From positions 3,242,715 to 3,306,714 of the forward strand of contig JAKZAP010000008.1 of NCBI GenBank assembly GCA_023053575.1: 64,000 nt of DNA. The letters run 5' to 3'. This document shows positions 27,690 to 38,984 of this stretch, piece by piece. The notes beneath the pieces were generated by a model. It did no database searches. It was not told the DNA's origin and was given only the letters and a program-made list of their open reading frames with translations. The position numbers were made by a program, and so were the translations under genes. Every line of letters starts with the position of its first letter. The stretch's first letter is position 1. The DNA comes from Branchinecta lynchi. Its lineage: Eukaryota; Arthropoda; Branchiopoda; Anostraca; Branchinectidae.

Positions 27690-30600
27690 CCTTTTAATAA
27701 TAATAATAATAATAATAATTCCTTTATTCTCCATAATAGCATAAGAAACACGCTAGCTTCGGATAGTCAATTACATGTTAATATACTTATTTTCAACACA
27801 CTTAAAAAAAAAACAGCCTCAGGAATTAAAGTTACGTACAAAATAAGGTACAAATGAAGACAAGTACCGGTCAGTCGAATTTACAGGTGGCAGGCTTAGC
27901 TTTTGAAGACCGATTGACCGTGTAAACTGCCTAGTACAGGACTTCGGTCGTAAATCTGACACATATTCAGGCAAAATATCTCTGTGAGTTTCAGACGACA
28001 GACATTTGAACCCAAATTTCATCGTCAGGGCATGTCTTCTTTCTTTAAGGGTCGGTAGACATAATACACTAAGACTATCTTCATATGAAACATACTGGGC
28101 CCCTAAAATGATTTTGCACGCTCGCTTTTGGATACCCTCGAGCTTATCACTCAGAGTCGAGGTGAGGCCAGGGTGCCACACCGGACAAGCGTATTCCGCA
28201 TTTGGCCTAATGTAAGTGCAGAAAATAGACCTCAGTTGCTTGGGAGGAATCGCGAATCGACGTAACGCGGCAAACGACCGTAATAACAGAGCGCATTTCT
28301 GAACTATGGCCATGACGTGGGATTGCCATTTCAGGTCGCTCTCAACTGTAACGCCAAGGATTTTAACCTTGTCCTGAACAGTGAGGCCGATATCTTCAAC
28401 AGGTGGCAATTCACGCTTTAAAAACGACACTCTCATTACAACACTTTTAGGTAGGCTTACTGTTAACTTAACATCATCAAGGTCACGCGTCAGTGTAGAA
28501 AATATCTGTGAGAGTGGAGGCTGGGTCGACTGTGACGATAAAATTCGTAGCGCGAGACTGGACAGGTCGTCAGCGAACTTATAACGATTCAACAGACTTT
28601 TTAAAACTCGATTAAAAACTATAAGAAAAAGAATTGGTCCAAGCTTCGTCCCCTGAGGCGCGCCGCAAAAAATTTGGAGAAAGGACGAAACCCGATCTTT
28701 ATCCAACATAACGCACTGTTGCCGACCCGTTAAGAAGCTAGCTATCATCCGGATTAAAAATTGTAGAGCGCCCATAGTTCTAGCTTCTTGTAAGGTGATT
28801 TCGTGGTCAAGACTGTCAAAGGCCTTGACTATATCCCTGAGTCTTGACTGAGTTGGATCACAGCAAATTAAGCATAAGTTGAAGTTGGAGAGAAGCAACC
28901 GCCGAATAAAAAAAAAAAAAAAAAAAAGGCCTTGACTATGTCGCTTAGTATAATTTCGGCATAAGCATCATCGACTTCGAGATGCTTATGCACTTCATCA
29001 AGTAATCGGATCAGATAGTGTGTAGTACTATGGTCTGGACGAAAACCGAATTGGCGAGGGTCAATGTTAGGCTCAATATCCTCCCACAATAACTCAAAAA
29101 TAAAACTTTCTAAAACCTTCGACAAAATAGGCGTTTTTGAAATCGGTCGAAGGTCATTTACAGATTGCGGTTTTTTCCCTTTAGGTATGGGCGTGACATA
29201 AGCGCTCTTAAAACATTCCGGAAAAACGCCATCAATAAAACACTGATTGAAACAAGCGGTTAAAACAGGGCTAAGCTCACTCGCACATTCCACGATAAGC
29301 TCAGTAGGAATCTCACTCGGGTAGGATGCTTTCCGAGGATCAAGGTTACGGATTTTCTTTTCGACTGCACCGATCTCGAGAATGGGTATTTCAGACACTG
29401 AGGGCAGATCGGGCATCACACTAAGGGGAGGATGGACTCTACAAATGGCAACAAAATGGTCATTAATAAGGTCAGCACTTACAGGCTCCCCAGCTTGATC
29501 ATAAATAACCACAGGTTTTTGCTGTCTACCCATTATTTCTTGCACTTTCTTATGGAACGTGCGAGGGTCCGAGTTAGCAAGCTTGGCGACAGTAAAAATA
29601 CCATACTCTTTCCGCGCTTTGCGAGTCAAGGTCACTATTCTATTCCGAAGCCGTTTTGCTTCGTCTAGCATACCCCAAGCATAAAAACAATCACGTTCCA
29701 CCATGAGTTGTTCCATCTCCTTTGTCACCCATGGCTTGCTTTGGGGCTTAATCACTTTCCTCTTTTCAGGAAACACTTCTCTGTATTTATCATAGAGCTC
29801 TTCGGTCAGAGACGAGGTCATGGAGTTGCCGTCAGTAAGGCAAAGGACGTTACACCAGTTTTTGTTTTTCAACCACTCTTTGTACACAGTTACCTGGTTG
29901 GGAGTAAATGGCCGGTAGACAACCGTTCGTTTCTCTCTAACTGGTGCTTTTTCACTCGGTTCCCAAATAATGGTTAAGTGATCACTGAGACCGATGGGGG
30001 GGACACTGTATGGGGCATCGTAAAAGTCTGAGATGTTCGTAAATATTAGGTCTAACGTTCTGCTGTCACGTGTTTTCACTTTCACGATTTGACAGAGCGA
30101 TAATGTATCCGCTATCCACGACGGTCTGAGATCGTTAAAGTCACCAAGAACTGTTATTGCAGCGTAGGGATACTGGGAACGTATCGAGTCGACACATAGC
30201 TGCAAATACGTCACTAGGTCTTTCCGGAATGGACCCCTGGGCGGATAGTACAATACACCAAACACCATTGAAGATACCTCCTTCGGTAGGTACTTTGGTC
30301 TGGTCCATACCCACAGAATCTCAAACTCAGGATTCCGAGGAACTTTAGTGTTCAGTTGGCGGTTGGGGATTGATGAACGGCAGAGCAGACCAACCCCACC
30401 TCCATGACTCACAGGGTTTCCATCTTTGTCAAGTCTTGGTAACATGTACACATCATAACCCGAAACGTCGACTAGAGACTCAGTCGCGGACCAAGTCTCA
30501 GACAGGCATGCAACATCAACTGAGTGTTTCCTCAGTGTTAGATCAAGTTCTTCAAGTTTATTTGCGAGAGATCTCACATTTGAGAGGAGAACTTTCGGAA

Positions 30601-32100
30601 ATGGGTTTGAGGAACACTTTCTCTTTACCTCGCGGCCTACATGGGACGGCTGTAGCATCAGGGGTAGGAACCTGTTCGTAATCGGTATCGGGTGTTGGTA
30701 TATTGCGTTGGGAGGTGGTGGGTGTTGGTAAACTGCGTAGGGGGGTGGTGGGATTGCTGCAAGCTGGTGCTGGTTGCGAACAGAGGTTCCAGTCCAACTC
30801 ATGGGGGGGTGAGGTAACCAGGCTCGCTGGGATGGAGCTGGGGTGGCAGCGCTCAAGGGAGGAGGGGGAGGCCTCCGAATTTTCAGATGCATAAGCGGGA
30901 TTGGAGGTCTTCCCCGAGTTACTGCTCGGAGGAGTGACCCGTTTTTTGGCTGTTGATTCCGGGTCTTTCCTGGGGTTGCTCGACGGAACGTCCTGTCCTT
31001 GTTTCGAGACTTAGTGAGCCTAACACGGAAAGGCAGATGGAGGTTGGAGCAGCTTGAGTTAAAAACAGAGGCCACAGGCGTATTTGCGACACAACGATCT
31101 GTGAGGTAGGATGCATGCCTCGTCACTACATTGTCTATTAAAATAGTCGGCACAAATATGCAGGTAAGTGCACTCGCTCCTTGTGCATTTGCCGCGCAAG
31201 TAGTACTTGCAGACAAATTTACCTTTTCGGACCGCTTCGTTTTCAATGACCTCGCCTGATTCGGAATCGACACTTCCTGATGGGATAGTATCTGGGGAAT
31301 CGGTATGCACTGCGTCATTGGCCGTACCACAGTTTGTCCGTCTGTTTTGTCCCATAAAGTCAGTTCCTGATCTCGCCTTACTTCGGCAGTTATTACACGC
31401 AAATAGAAAAGCATGGCTAGAGGGCTTTAACATTGCCAGCACCAGCTCCGCGTCTATTGCGGCGCAAGCGGCATGTTGCCACTTACAGCAAAAATGGCAC
31501 TCGAAAGCTGGACTGCCCTCGGTGGAAGTATTGCAAGAGAGGCAGGGCTGGCTCACGGAAACACAGTTGCTGGAACGTTCAGTAACTCTAGTCGTCACCG
31601 TCGCTGACACTGGTGCTACATCAGAGACAGGGCTTGGTAACACTAGGTTATCAACTTCAGAAACTTTCACAGAATTGCTTGCCGAGACCGTAGGCTTGGG
31701 CGTTGCGTTAACACCTTTTGGACTTGCCACCGCTTTCGTTAGTGATCCAGCTTTGGGCGAGTTCGTTGCGGCTTGGGCATTGGGCGTTGCGTTAACACCT
31801 TTTGGACTTGCCATCGCTTTCGTTAGTGATCCTGCTTTGGGCGAGTTCACTACTAAGGTCACGTCCCTCGGTCGGCATGCCGGGCAGATATATGACTTTT
31901 CTAGTCCTGGCGAGTATTTTGTCTTTCCACAGGTAAAGTGGAGCCATTTATTGCACTTCGTACAGGCAACGCCACCTGTCAACTGGTCAACTTCTTCGAG
32001 CACACAGGGCAACACTCAGTTGTCATAATAGATGGCGCTGCTCTGCTGTGAGATGAAACGGGCTAGGTGACGCTAGCAGTTTAGCAAAATTCAGCTCAAA
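27690..32100 (-). pseudogene. Near-complete CR1/L2-like LINE: PHD finger, CCCH fingers, endonuclease, reverse transcriptase
   Basis: Reading from 32026 down: an ATG and CPVC open a PHD finger that continues, after a frameshift near 31985, as CTKCNKWLHFTC and CPAC (frame 32015-31059). Then come three CCCH fingers near 31200-31040, the third split by another one-base shift. The frame 31414-28868 holds an APE-type endonuclease (LSNVRSLANK, SETW, LGDFND, LIFTN, SDHLTI) and the start of the reverse transcriptase. The frame 28898-27819 finishes it (GAPQGTKLGP, KFADDLSS, RYLSSFVPYFVRNFN). The 3' tail is (ATT)n. A small insertion splits the DIVKAFD motif. Three lesions make this copy inactive. The ORF1-type fingers and the endonuclease-reverse transcriptase may have been one polyprotein. 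Confidence 0.85.
28833..28927 (+). mobile_element. 95-bp poly(A) insertion in LINE reverse transcriptase
   Basis: GGCCTTGACTAT occurs at 28821-28832 and again at 28928-28939. Between them is about 74 bp of foreign sequence ending in cgccgaat and about 21 A. This is a target-primed insertion of a short polyadenylated RNA or SINE piece. It breaks the conserved DIVKAFD block of the LINE at 27690-32100. Confidence 0.85.
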
Positions 32101-32773
32101 TTTTCATCAAATGTTCAACTGTTCGTCTCGAATTTGTGCTAACACATTGAAAACTGTTCCCAGGAGGATCGTCACGACAGTCTTTTAGATCACCTCCAGT
32201 ACTGGTTCGTTTGTATTTCAACTCATAATTCCACAATTGAAAACTAGTGGGTTTATAGTATCGACCACTAGATAGCACTTTTACACTATGTTCAACCCAC
32301 AGCTATTCTCTGTCAAGCTAGCCTCGACTATTTCTCACCTCATAGCATAGCAACAGTTCACCCGGTAAATTTTGCTAGATTCGAGACGCAACGCAACCGG
32401 ACCTGGTAAAAACAAACATTTCGTTCCAGTGTATAGTGAAATTTGAACATCCGTCACGAGGACTTTCGTCGTTTAAGCGATATTAATGTCGGAAAACGCG
32501 GACAAAAGACGCTTGACAGACAGGTTTGCGAACAGTGGAGCCAGGAAGCTTGAATTTTTCTTGTAAACAGTTGTAAGTTGATCAAGTACAGTTTTTGTAA
32601 GCATTAGTGTAATATATAAAACCACATTTTCGTTAAATAAGAGATTGACAGGGACACTTAAAACACGAAAAACATCAGCCTTGTGGCCGACAAAAAGGCC
32701 ACTACCCCCAGTCTTTTCGGTAAGAATCGCCCCCTCCCTAGAACGAAAGGCTGGATCCGCCCCTGATAAGACT

Positions 32774-33389
32774 TCTCGTAGGTGTACGTGTGGCTGCGAA
32801 AAACATTTGCAAGCTTTCAAAGTGTGTAATGTCATGTCGAAACTTTGTGTTAATGTGTTTTAGTTATTTTTGTAAAATGTATTGTAAATAATCCGCTGAA
32901 CCTAATGAGCGGGTTATACATAAATTATTACTATTGTCAGTATCACTGGTCGTTGGGAAGGGTGCTGCAGAAGAACACGTCATGGGAGCGGTATCCCGGT
33001 TCACGCAGACTACGTTTCTGCGTCGATACGTTTTTTTTCGACATTATTACAAAAATGTCACGTTTGCTTTTGCGCAGATCGTAATGCGATGGTGCCGACA
33101 AGACTTTTTCCAGTCATCGCACCCAGAAACATGACGAGGATCCCAACTTGCCGAAAAGGTGTTTTTTCGAATATAAGGGGATCTGGAGTCCGTAAGTCCT
33201 ACCCATAGAACTTACAACACAACAGGCAGGTAAACACAACCGTATAAGACATACATTGATCATCCCAACGGAGTAACCAATCATTGGTTTAATAAATTAT
33301 TTAACCCTTACGGGTCTAGTAATGTTGTAAAGACCTACAGACGAAACATTTCCAGACAGAGCTTGTGTCGCTACCTGAAACAGAACGAG
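32774..33389. other. No gene seen; LINE-type 3' end near 32855-32930
   Basis: The stretch gtaaataatccgctgaacctaatgagcgggttatac is a variant of the hairpin-plus-TTATA LINE 3' end. The rest shows no coding or repeat signature. Confidence 0.4.
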
Positions 33390-33700
33390 GAAAGTATAAG
33401 TAAATAAGTCAGTAATTTATTTATAACCCGCCGTTTTGAAAAAGCGGAGTAAATGAAAGAAAATAAATAAAACACAAAAACACACAGAAAAAGACACTTA
33501 ATTCTCAATCTTCGTCCAGGAAGCAGTGGACAACGTCGTGCGCTGGTTGGGTCCTGTTGTCCATGATTTTTATAGCGACGAGGAAACATCTAAAAGGGTA
33601 ACATTTGCGTCTTGGATTTTGAACTTCTCCCAATGTATGTGTGTTGTCGCAGATTATGCAGTATCTGTGAACGAAGCGTAAAGATTTCTGATCCGTTTGT
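33390..33700 (-). mobile_element. 5'-truncated LINE 3' end with hairpin and TTAC-type tail
   Basis: In - it reads VTLLDVSSSL, then after a one-base slip KIMDNRTQPAHDVVHCFLDED and stop. The hairpin (CCGCTTT..AAACGGCGG) and the degraded TTAC/TTAT tail follow. Same family as 13990-14245 and 61620-61850. Confidence 0.65.
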
Positions 33701-33982
33701 TTTTCAGGGAACGCTTTGAGGTAGTCATCAGAGACCGATTCCTCATGGCTGCTGCCATCATCCATGCCGCATCGGTGACTGTGAAACCGTCACTGCTTGA
33801 TGCGATTGAGAACTCGCTTTGGAGAACTGTCGGCATCGACCCAAGTGACTTCGCTGTCCTCTCTGGCTGCATTGTCAGGTCGTTTTTGGAAAATTAACCG
33901 TAAATATGCTTTGAAGTATGTGTCGATTTGTTTCTTCGTTTGTTGTACGTATTGATTTAACGAAAAGAAATACATGGTTTAG

Positions 33983-36271
33983 AACAAGAGCTACGAGCTC
34001 ATATGGCACTTGTACGAGTAGGATGTACAAGAAAGTAGATGAGAACGTCACAAAATACACCCGCCATCCAAAAATGCGGTTCGGAAATAGAAATAGGATA
34101 TTTAGTTTCACTCATTTCTGAGCTGTTCCGGCATCGTCTAGATTGTCTGTAGCAAATGCACATGACTGTTCAAACTTTCATCCCAATAAATCCATTTGTT
34201 TGATCCCTAGACGTGCTACAGGATTTCCGGTACTCACTCTATCTCCACCTACCGTGGCCCAATCTGGTTCGGAATAAAAAAAAAATCGACCACCTAAAGC
34301 ATCTTCTTTTATACCATCTATCAAGTTTCACTCGAATCTGAGCATTTTTGGAAAGTTCCGGTACCCCCCCCCCTCCCACCAACGATGTCGGAGCCGGTTC
34401 GGGCCCAATCTCTTAATTCCCTGTTCCTGTCCATCAAGTTTTACTGAAATTGGAGCATAGCCCATCTGCAAGTTTCCAGTACCCCCCCCTACCTTGGCCG
34501 AATCCGGCCCAGACGCCAAATAACAAATGTAGGCCGCATATACTCGGCATTGTCGAATTTGCATCTCATTCGGTCCATCCGTTTGGTTTTTGTGCATGTC
34601 AAAAGTCCCCCCACCCCCAATTCCCCTAATCGTGGTCGCATATGGTTCGAACGCATGTTTTACATGTCGAGGCCATCGATTCGTATCACCCATGAAGTTT
34701 CACTCGAATCAGACCACTCGTTCGCAATTTATAGAAGTCAATTTCCATATTTCTCTTCTCTTGCTCCCCAAAAAATGCTCGGATCTAGGAACGGAAGTTT
34801 CCGGGGGTATGTTGTGTCAGGTTCTTAAGTCAAGATAATTCGGGTCGCTAATATGCCTGCAAAGTTTCGTTGTCGTTTTACATCTGGAACTATTCTAACT
34901 CACGACTACCGGAATTCCAGGAAACCCCCTCCAACTCCCCCCACAGAGCCCCGAAACCATCTGGCTCCGTCAATTTCATCTAGGCCTAATGCTTGTTCCA
35001 TCCCTTAAGTTTCGTCCCAATCCCTCTGCTTTTAGAGTTTCTTGAGTTTTCCACCCCCACCCCCCATCCCCATAGGTATCGGACCCGACCCGGACGTGAC
35101 ACTGAACGTCCGAGGCGATAGCTCACCAGACAAGTTTCATTCAAATCCGATCACCCGTTCAAAAGTTATGCACGCCACTAGATTCCGGACTCCCCATCCA
35201 CCCACTCCCCCCACGATGGCCGGGTCGGGGAAACGGCTGTTCTCAAGTCAATCTGTTCGGATCCCTGACATACCAGCCAAGTTTCATCGCCCTAGGACAT
35301 CAGGAAGTATGCCGAACTCGCGGGATCGCTAGAAATCCGGACCCCCACCCCAACTCCCCCACAGTGCCCTGATCCGGTCCGGTTATGTCAATGACGTGTC
35401 TAGGACCTGTGCTTATTTTTCCCACCAAGTTTCATCCCGATCCCTCCACTTTAAGCGTTTCTCAAAATTTCCGGTTCCCTCCTCCAACTCCCCCCAGTGT
35501 CATCGGATCCGGCCCGGATTTAAAGTGAGATGTCTGAACACGAGGTCATCCTAAATATCAATTTTCATCAAGATCCGATCACCCGTTCGCAAGCTAAAAA
35601 TACCTAAAATTTTGGCTTCACCCTCCCTCCACTCCCCCCCCCCCAGATGGTCGAATCGGGGAATTGACGATTTACTATTTAATTTGGTCGGGTCCCAGAC
35701 ATACCTGTAAATTTCCATCTTCCCAGCACATCAGGAAGCACGGAACTCGCGGGATCACTACAAATTCGGACTTCTCCCCCCCCCCCCCAACTCCCCCAAA
35801 GTGAGCGGATCCGTTCCGGTTATATCAGTCACGTATCTAGGACTTTTGCTTGTACTTTCCACCAAGTTTCATCCGGATCCCTCCACTCTAAGTGTTTTCC
35901 AAGATTTCCGGTTTCCCCCTCCAACTCCCCCCAGTGTCACCGGATCCGGTCTGGATTTAAAATGGAGGGTCTGAGACACGAAGTCCTTCCATATATCAAG
36001 TTTCATTAAGATCCGATCACCCGTTCGTAAGCTAAAAATATCTCATTTTTCCTATTTTTTCCGGATCCCCCTCCCTCCACTCCCCTCCAGATGGTCGGAT
36101 CGAGGAAGCGACAATTTCTAATTTAATCTGGTCTAGTTCCTGATATGCCTGCCAAGTTTCATCGTCCTAGCTTATCTGGAAGTGCCCGAACTAGCAAAAC
36201 CGGGACCGACAGACCGACTGACGGACAGAAATTACAATCGCTATATGGCACTTGAGTAAGCTCAAGTGCCA
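33983..36271 (-). repeat. 144-bp-monomer hairpin element, copy 2
   Basis: It begins with the complement of the right terminus (AACAAGAGCTACGAGCTC at 33983) and ends with the palindrome (arms TGGCACTTGAG, 36246-36271) preceded by a GACCGACAGACCGACTGACGG tract. About a dozen monomers lie between, each with CAAGTTTCATC-type phrases and CCCCACTCCCCC tracts. It spans about 2.29 kb, with both ends present. Confidence 0.85.
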
Positions 36272-37390
36272 TAAAAACGGATCGAAATCCGCCGAATTGT
36301 ATAATGAATTCAATCATCCGCACCCTCAGTAGGTGATCAGACATACACAAATCCTCACTTTCTGGACACCGACATTAGGGTATGCACCAACATAGAAGCA
36401 GCTAGGGCATCACACCCTGAAACAAAGGCACAGTGCCCTTATGATAATGGGTTGAACAGAACTGAAGGTTAGTTTTGACACAGATTTGTATGGGGATAGT
36501 CTGCCCTCGCTCCGCAGCATAGTGCCACAACGTTGGAGCTGTGCCCCAAAACGGAGGGTTTGTGTTATATGACTTCCCAGATCTATCCGAATCCTGACAG
36601 GGTACCATTCTCGAATTGTGACAGCAAATTTATCAGAAGTAATCGGCGTATCCCCTGTTACATCCCTGTTACATCCAGCGTTTAGAACTCAAGCCTCTGC
36701 AATATTATTGCTCTCTAAAAATATACATAAGACACATTTTTGCTAAGTCGACTTGACGAGTCTAAAAGAAGACTGGTTTAGGTTGTTTTTTGAAAACCTG
36801 TCAACCGACTTTGCATACTTTTTCATCGCTAATAGAAGCCGCACTTAGTATAAGGTAGTTAAACCTCGTATTGCTTATTCTTTGGGTTACAAGCTACTAA
36901 GAAGAAAAAATCATAATATTCTGGGTTTTCGAAGAATACCTTAGAATTATCTTAAATCGCTCAGTCCAGCGACAAGGTGGGTGCTCCTACTGTAAATGTC
37001 ACTGGTCGGATGACTCGTAGAACTGCAGTCTGCTGATGATCTAGATCGGCCTACTAATCAGCGTTCCTTCCGAAGACCGCTCGCACTCCTCACGACCTGT
37101 TTCACAATCGCAAATCCCCTGGAAATCAATCCGAGTTACTCCAAGTTCTACTGCCAAAATATAAGAATTCCATTCCGTCCCGAATTTTAATTTCTCGCTG
37201 GCAATCTGACGGCAAAAAAAAAATGTTTATTTTCTAACATATTTTTCTGATTTTTCTCGAGACTCCGACTGGAATTCCTACCACTAGCCTGTTTTCCGCG
37301 CCATCATCAGTTCTATGCGTAAAAGTTGGTACCGAAGTTTCTTTCAACTTGACAAAACTGCAGAAAATTCGATGGGGAAATCCTGGTTAT
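36272..37390. other. No gene or named repeat seen
   Basis: No open frame with coding character. The stretch 37255-37385 (ggaattcctaccactagcctg..) resembles 15945-16035, so it is a diverged dispersed repeat. Confidence 0.4.
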
Positions 37391-37391
37391 A

Positions 37392-37533
37392 GGTGCATTT
37401 TTGTGTATGTAGTTTCACTGTAGTTGACATACTTCTGTGTCAGTTACACATACTGTATTTTCATGACTGAAACAAAAGTACGTCAAACTGCAGTGAAATT
37501 AAAACGAAACTATATACAAAAAAAAAACGCACC
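37392..37533. mobile_element. 142-bp foldback MITE downstream of CSN4
   Basis: Arms GGTGCATTTTTGTGTATGTA and, inverted, GGTGCGTTTTTTTTTTGTAT, then AGTTTCACTG inside each arm. TTATA lies on both flanks (37387-37391 and 37534-37538). Almost the whole element is a hairpin. Confidence 0.75.
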
Positions 37534-37768
37534 TTATACACCCATACCATTAGCGTTGATGAAGGGGTACGGATGTTAGCTGCAGACAAGGGACAGCCTA
37601 CGTTAACAAGCGAGTTTTAAGATAAATCTTGAGATAATTGTTCTTGGAAATCAGCGCTATAGTTTTAAATTGATGACTTTCCAATTATATAAAACAAAGA
37701 AGAAAATTATGTCTCTAAAGATCACGAAATCATGCCACCATTCCAGCCAGTCGGCTAAATGTTATTTG

Positions 37769-38968
37769 TTACTGCTCCATCTTTTTCTCGGCCCAATCCG
37801 GAGCCACCGCCGCAATCACATCCACTACCTTATTCACCTGCTCACAAAGTGTCTGAATCTGTTTATCCCAAGTTGGCAGGACTTTCCTCGTGTCGAAATA
37901 CACAAAACCATCAATCTGATCAATTGAACCCTTCATTCTTCCTTCTGTGATCATGTGGGAAGCAATTTTCTCAGCGCGTTCAGGGTCGACGTCCAGCAAA
38001 GCCCCGAGCTCGTGGATTCGAATGCTGTAGTAAAGCTTGGAGGCTGCCAGCAGGTTGTGCTCAACGACTGCTCGGTCAAGAATGGAGGATCCATCAGCAG
38101 TCAGCGCTTTTTGATGAGGCTGAAGCATGGCTTCGAACTCGGCAAGCTCTGATCGTCGAATTAAGCGATCGAGGTACATTTTTTCAAGTACGTTGTAAAA
38201 TGGCAGCTGTTGGCAACGCTCATCTTTGTACAAGTTAGCAAGCATTCGACTTCGTTGCTGACCCGCAGAGGCAAGAATCGTACAGATAACTGCGTTCTTC
38301 AGTGCAGTGATCTTTTCTGACTCGTGTATGATCCCCTTGTATGAAAGCTCGTTGTAGCGCTGCGCAGCTTCAAGAAATTTACGCCTGTAGTCAAGGACTC
38401 TCGCGTAGTTGACCTTGTAGTGGATCTGCAACTGCTCATCTTTTGTCTCCGAGTGGAGCAGGGATGCCCGGTTGATATATGCCTCAGCTTGGACCGGGTC
38501 GTCATCTTCCAAAAACAGCCTTGCGATTTTCAGATAGGTTTCCAGCTTGTAGTCGACACTGTACTGGCGCTGTCCACTTTCAATCGGGATACCGACGAGA
38601 ATATTAGCGGATTCACTCCAATTCTGCTCCCGCTCGTAAATGTCCGCCAGGTTTTGACGCAAAGTAGCAATCTGGTCCTCGAAAGATATGGCCCTCGATT
38701 GTGCTTTCTCTAAAATATAATGCGAAAGAATTTTCGCTGCTTCATCCGGCAATGTGGCAATAAAATTCTGCAAATCACCAAGTATAGGCCTGCTAACAAC
38801 CAAACTCACACTATCGTGGAGGAGAGAGTCGACTACAGCCTTCAGAGCTTCAAGCTGATTATCACCGTCTAGGGCCTGGATCGAACCAAGAACCTCTCTA
38901 TATTTGTCCGTCATCTCTCGGTGACTGCCTCCCAACTGTGATAGTTGTTGTCGAATCTGAAGAGCCAT
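37769..38968 (-). CDS. COPS4: COP9 signalosome subunit 4 (CSN4/COPS4)
   Basis: A 399-residue protein, against about 406 in human, collinear from end to end. The COP9 signalosome removes NEDD8 from cullins; CSN4 is a PCI-domain scaffold next to the CSN5/CSN6 pair. Diagnostic stretches are [66 protein letters not shown] and [16 protein letters not shown]. The N-terminal part is helical repeat, and the PCI domain takes about residues 195-360. The coding region has no intron, which is unusual for an animal gene of this length. The ATG at 38968 comes right after CTCTTTTCCAG, so a spliced 5' leader is likely. The next upstream sequence is a LINE remnant only 16 bp away. A retrocopy is possible, but there is no poly(A) tract or target duplication. 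Confidence 0.95.
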   Translation of the reverse strand: MALQIRQQLSQLGGSHREMTDKYREVLGSIQALDGDNQLEALKAVVDSLLHDSVSLVVSRPILGDLQNFIATLPDEAAKILSHYILEKAQSRAISFEDQIATLRQNLADIYEREQNWSESANILVGIPIESGQRQYSVDYKLETYLKIARLFLEDDDPVQAEAYINRASLLHSETKDEQLQIHYKVNYARVLDYRRKFLEAAQRYNELSYKGIIHESEKITALKNAVICTILASAGQQRSRMLANLYKDERCQQLPFYNVLEKMYLDRLIRRSELAEFEAMLQPHQKALTADGSSILDRAVVEHNLLAASKLYYSIRIHELGALLDVDPERAEKIASHMITEGRMKGSIDQIDGFVYFDTRKVLPTWDKQIQTLCEQVNKVVDVIAAVAPDWAEKKMEQ

Positions 38969-38984
38969 CTGGAAAAGAGCGTGT
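38969..38984 (-). promoter_or_regulatory. Splice acceptor immediately before the CSN4 ATG
   Basis: On the reverse strand the sequence is a pyrimidine-rich CTCTTTTCCAG joined directly to ATGG. It would accept either a 5' UTR exon or a trans-spliced leader. The WDR18 start has a similar arrangement. Confidence 0.55.

Larger units (their letters stand above)
26690..32765. mobile_element. hAT-type element, 8-bp duplication ATAAGACT, enclosing two LINEs
   Basis: ATAAGACT at 26682-26689 and 32766-32773 exactly flanks ends CAGGGGCGGATCCAG and GCTGGATCCGCCCCTG. The original element is probably only the outer parts (26690 to about 26750 and about 32470 to 32765); two LINEs in opposite orientation fill the rest. 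No hAT transposase is seen. Confidence 0.85.

Noticed and set aside
31055..31075. Programmed +1 frameshift in the LINE
   Set aside because: Two other disabling lesions exist in the same copy, so a simple one-base indel is the more economical reading; kept only as a low-interest check.
31207..32028. 273-codon frame on + opposite the PHD/CCCH part of the LINE
   Set aside because: It is the antisense of a recognised zinc-finger coding region; the reverse strand explains all conserved cysteines.
33000..33060. Palindrome cgcagactacgtttctgcg as an operator or element end
   Set aside because: Isolated short palindrome with no partner or target duplication.
37769..38968. CSN4 as a processed retrocopy
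   Set aside because: The frame is intact, a splice acceptor directly precedes the ATG, and no poly(A) tract or target duplication is seen. It is not excluded without the rest of the genome.
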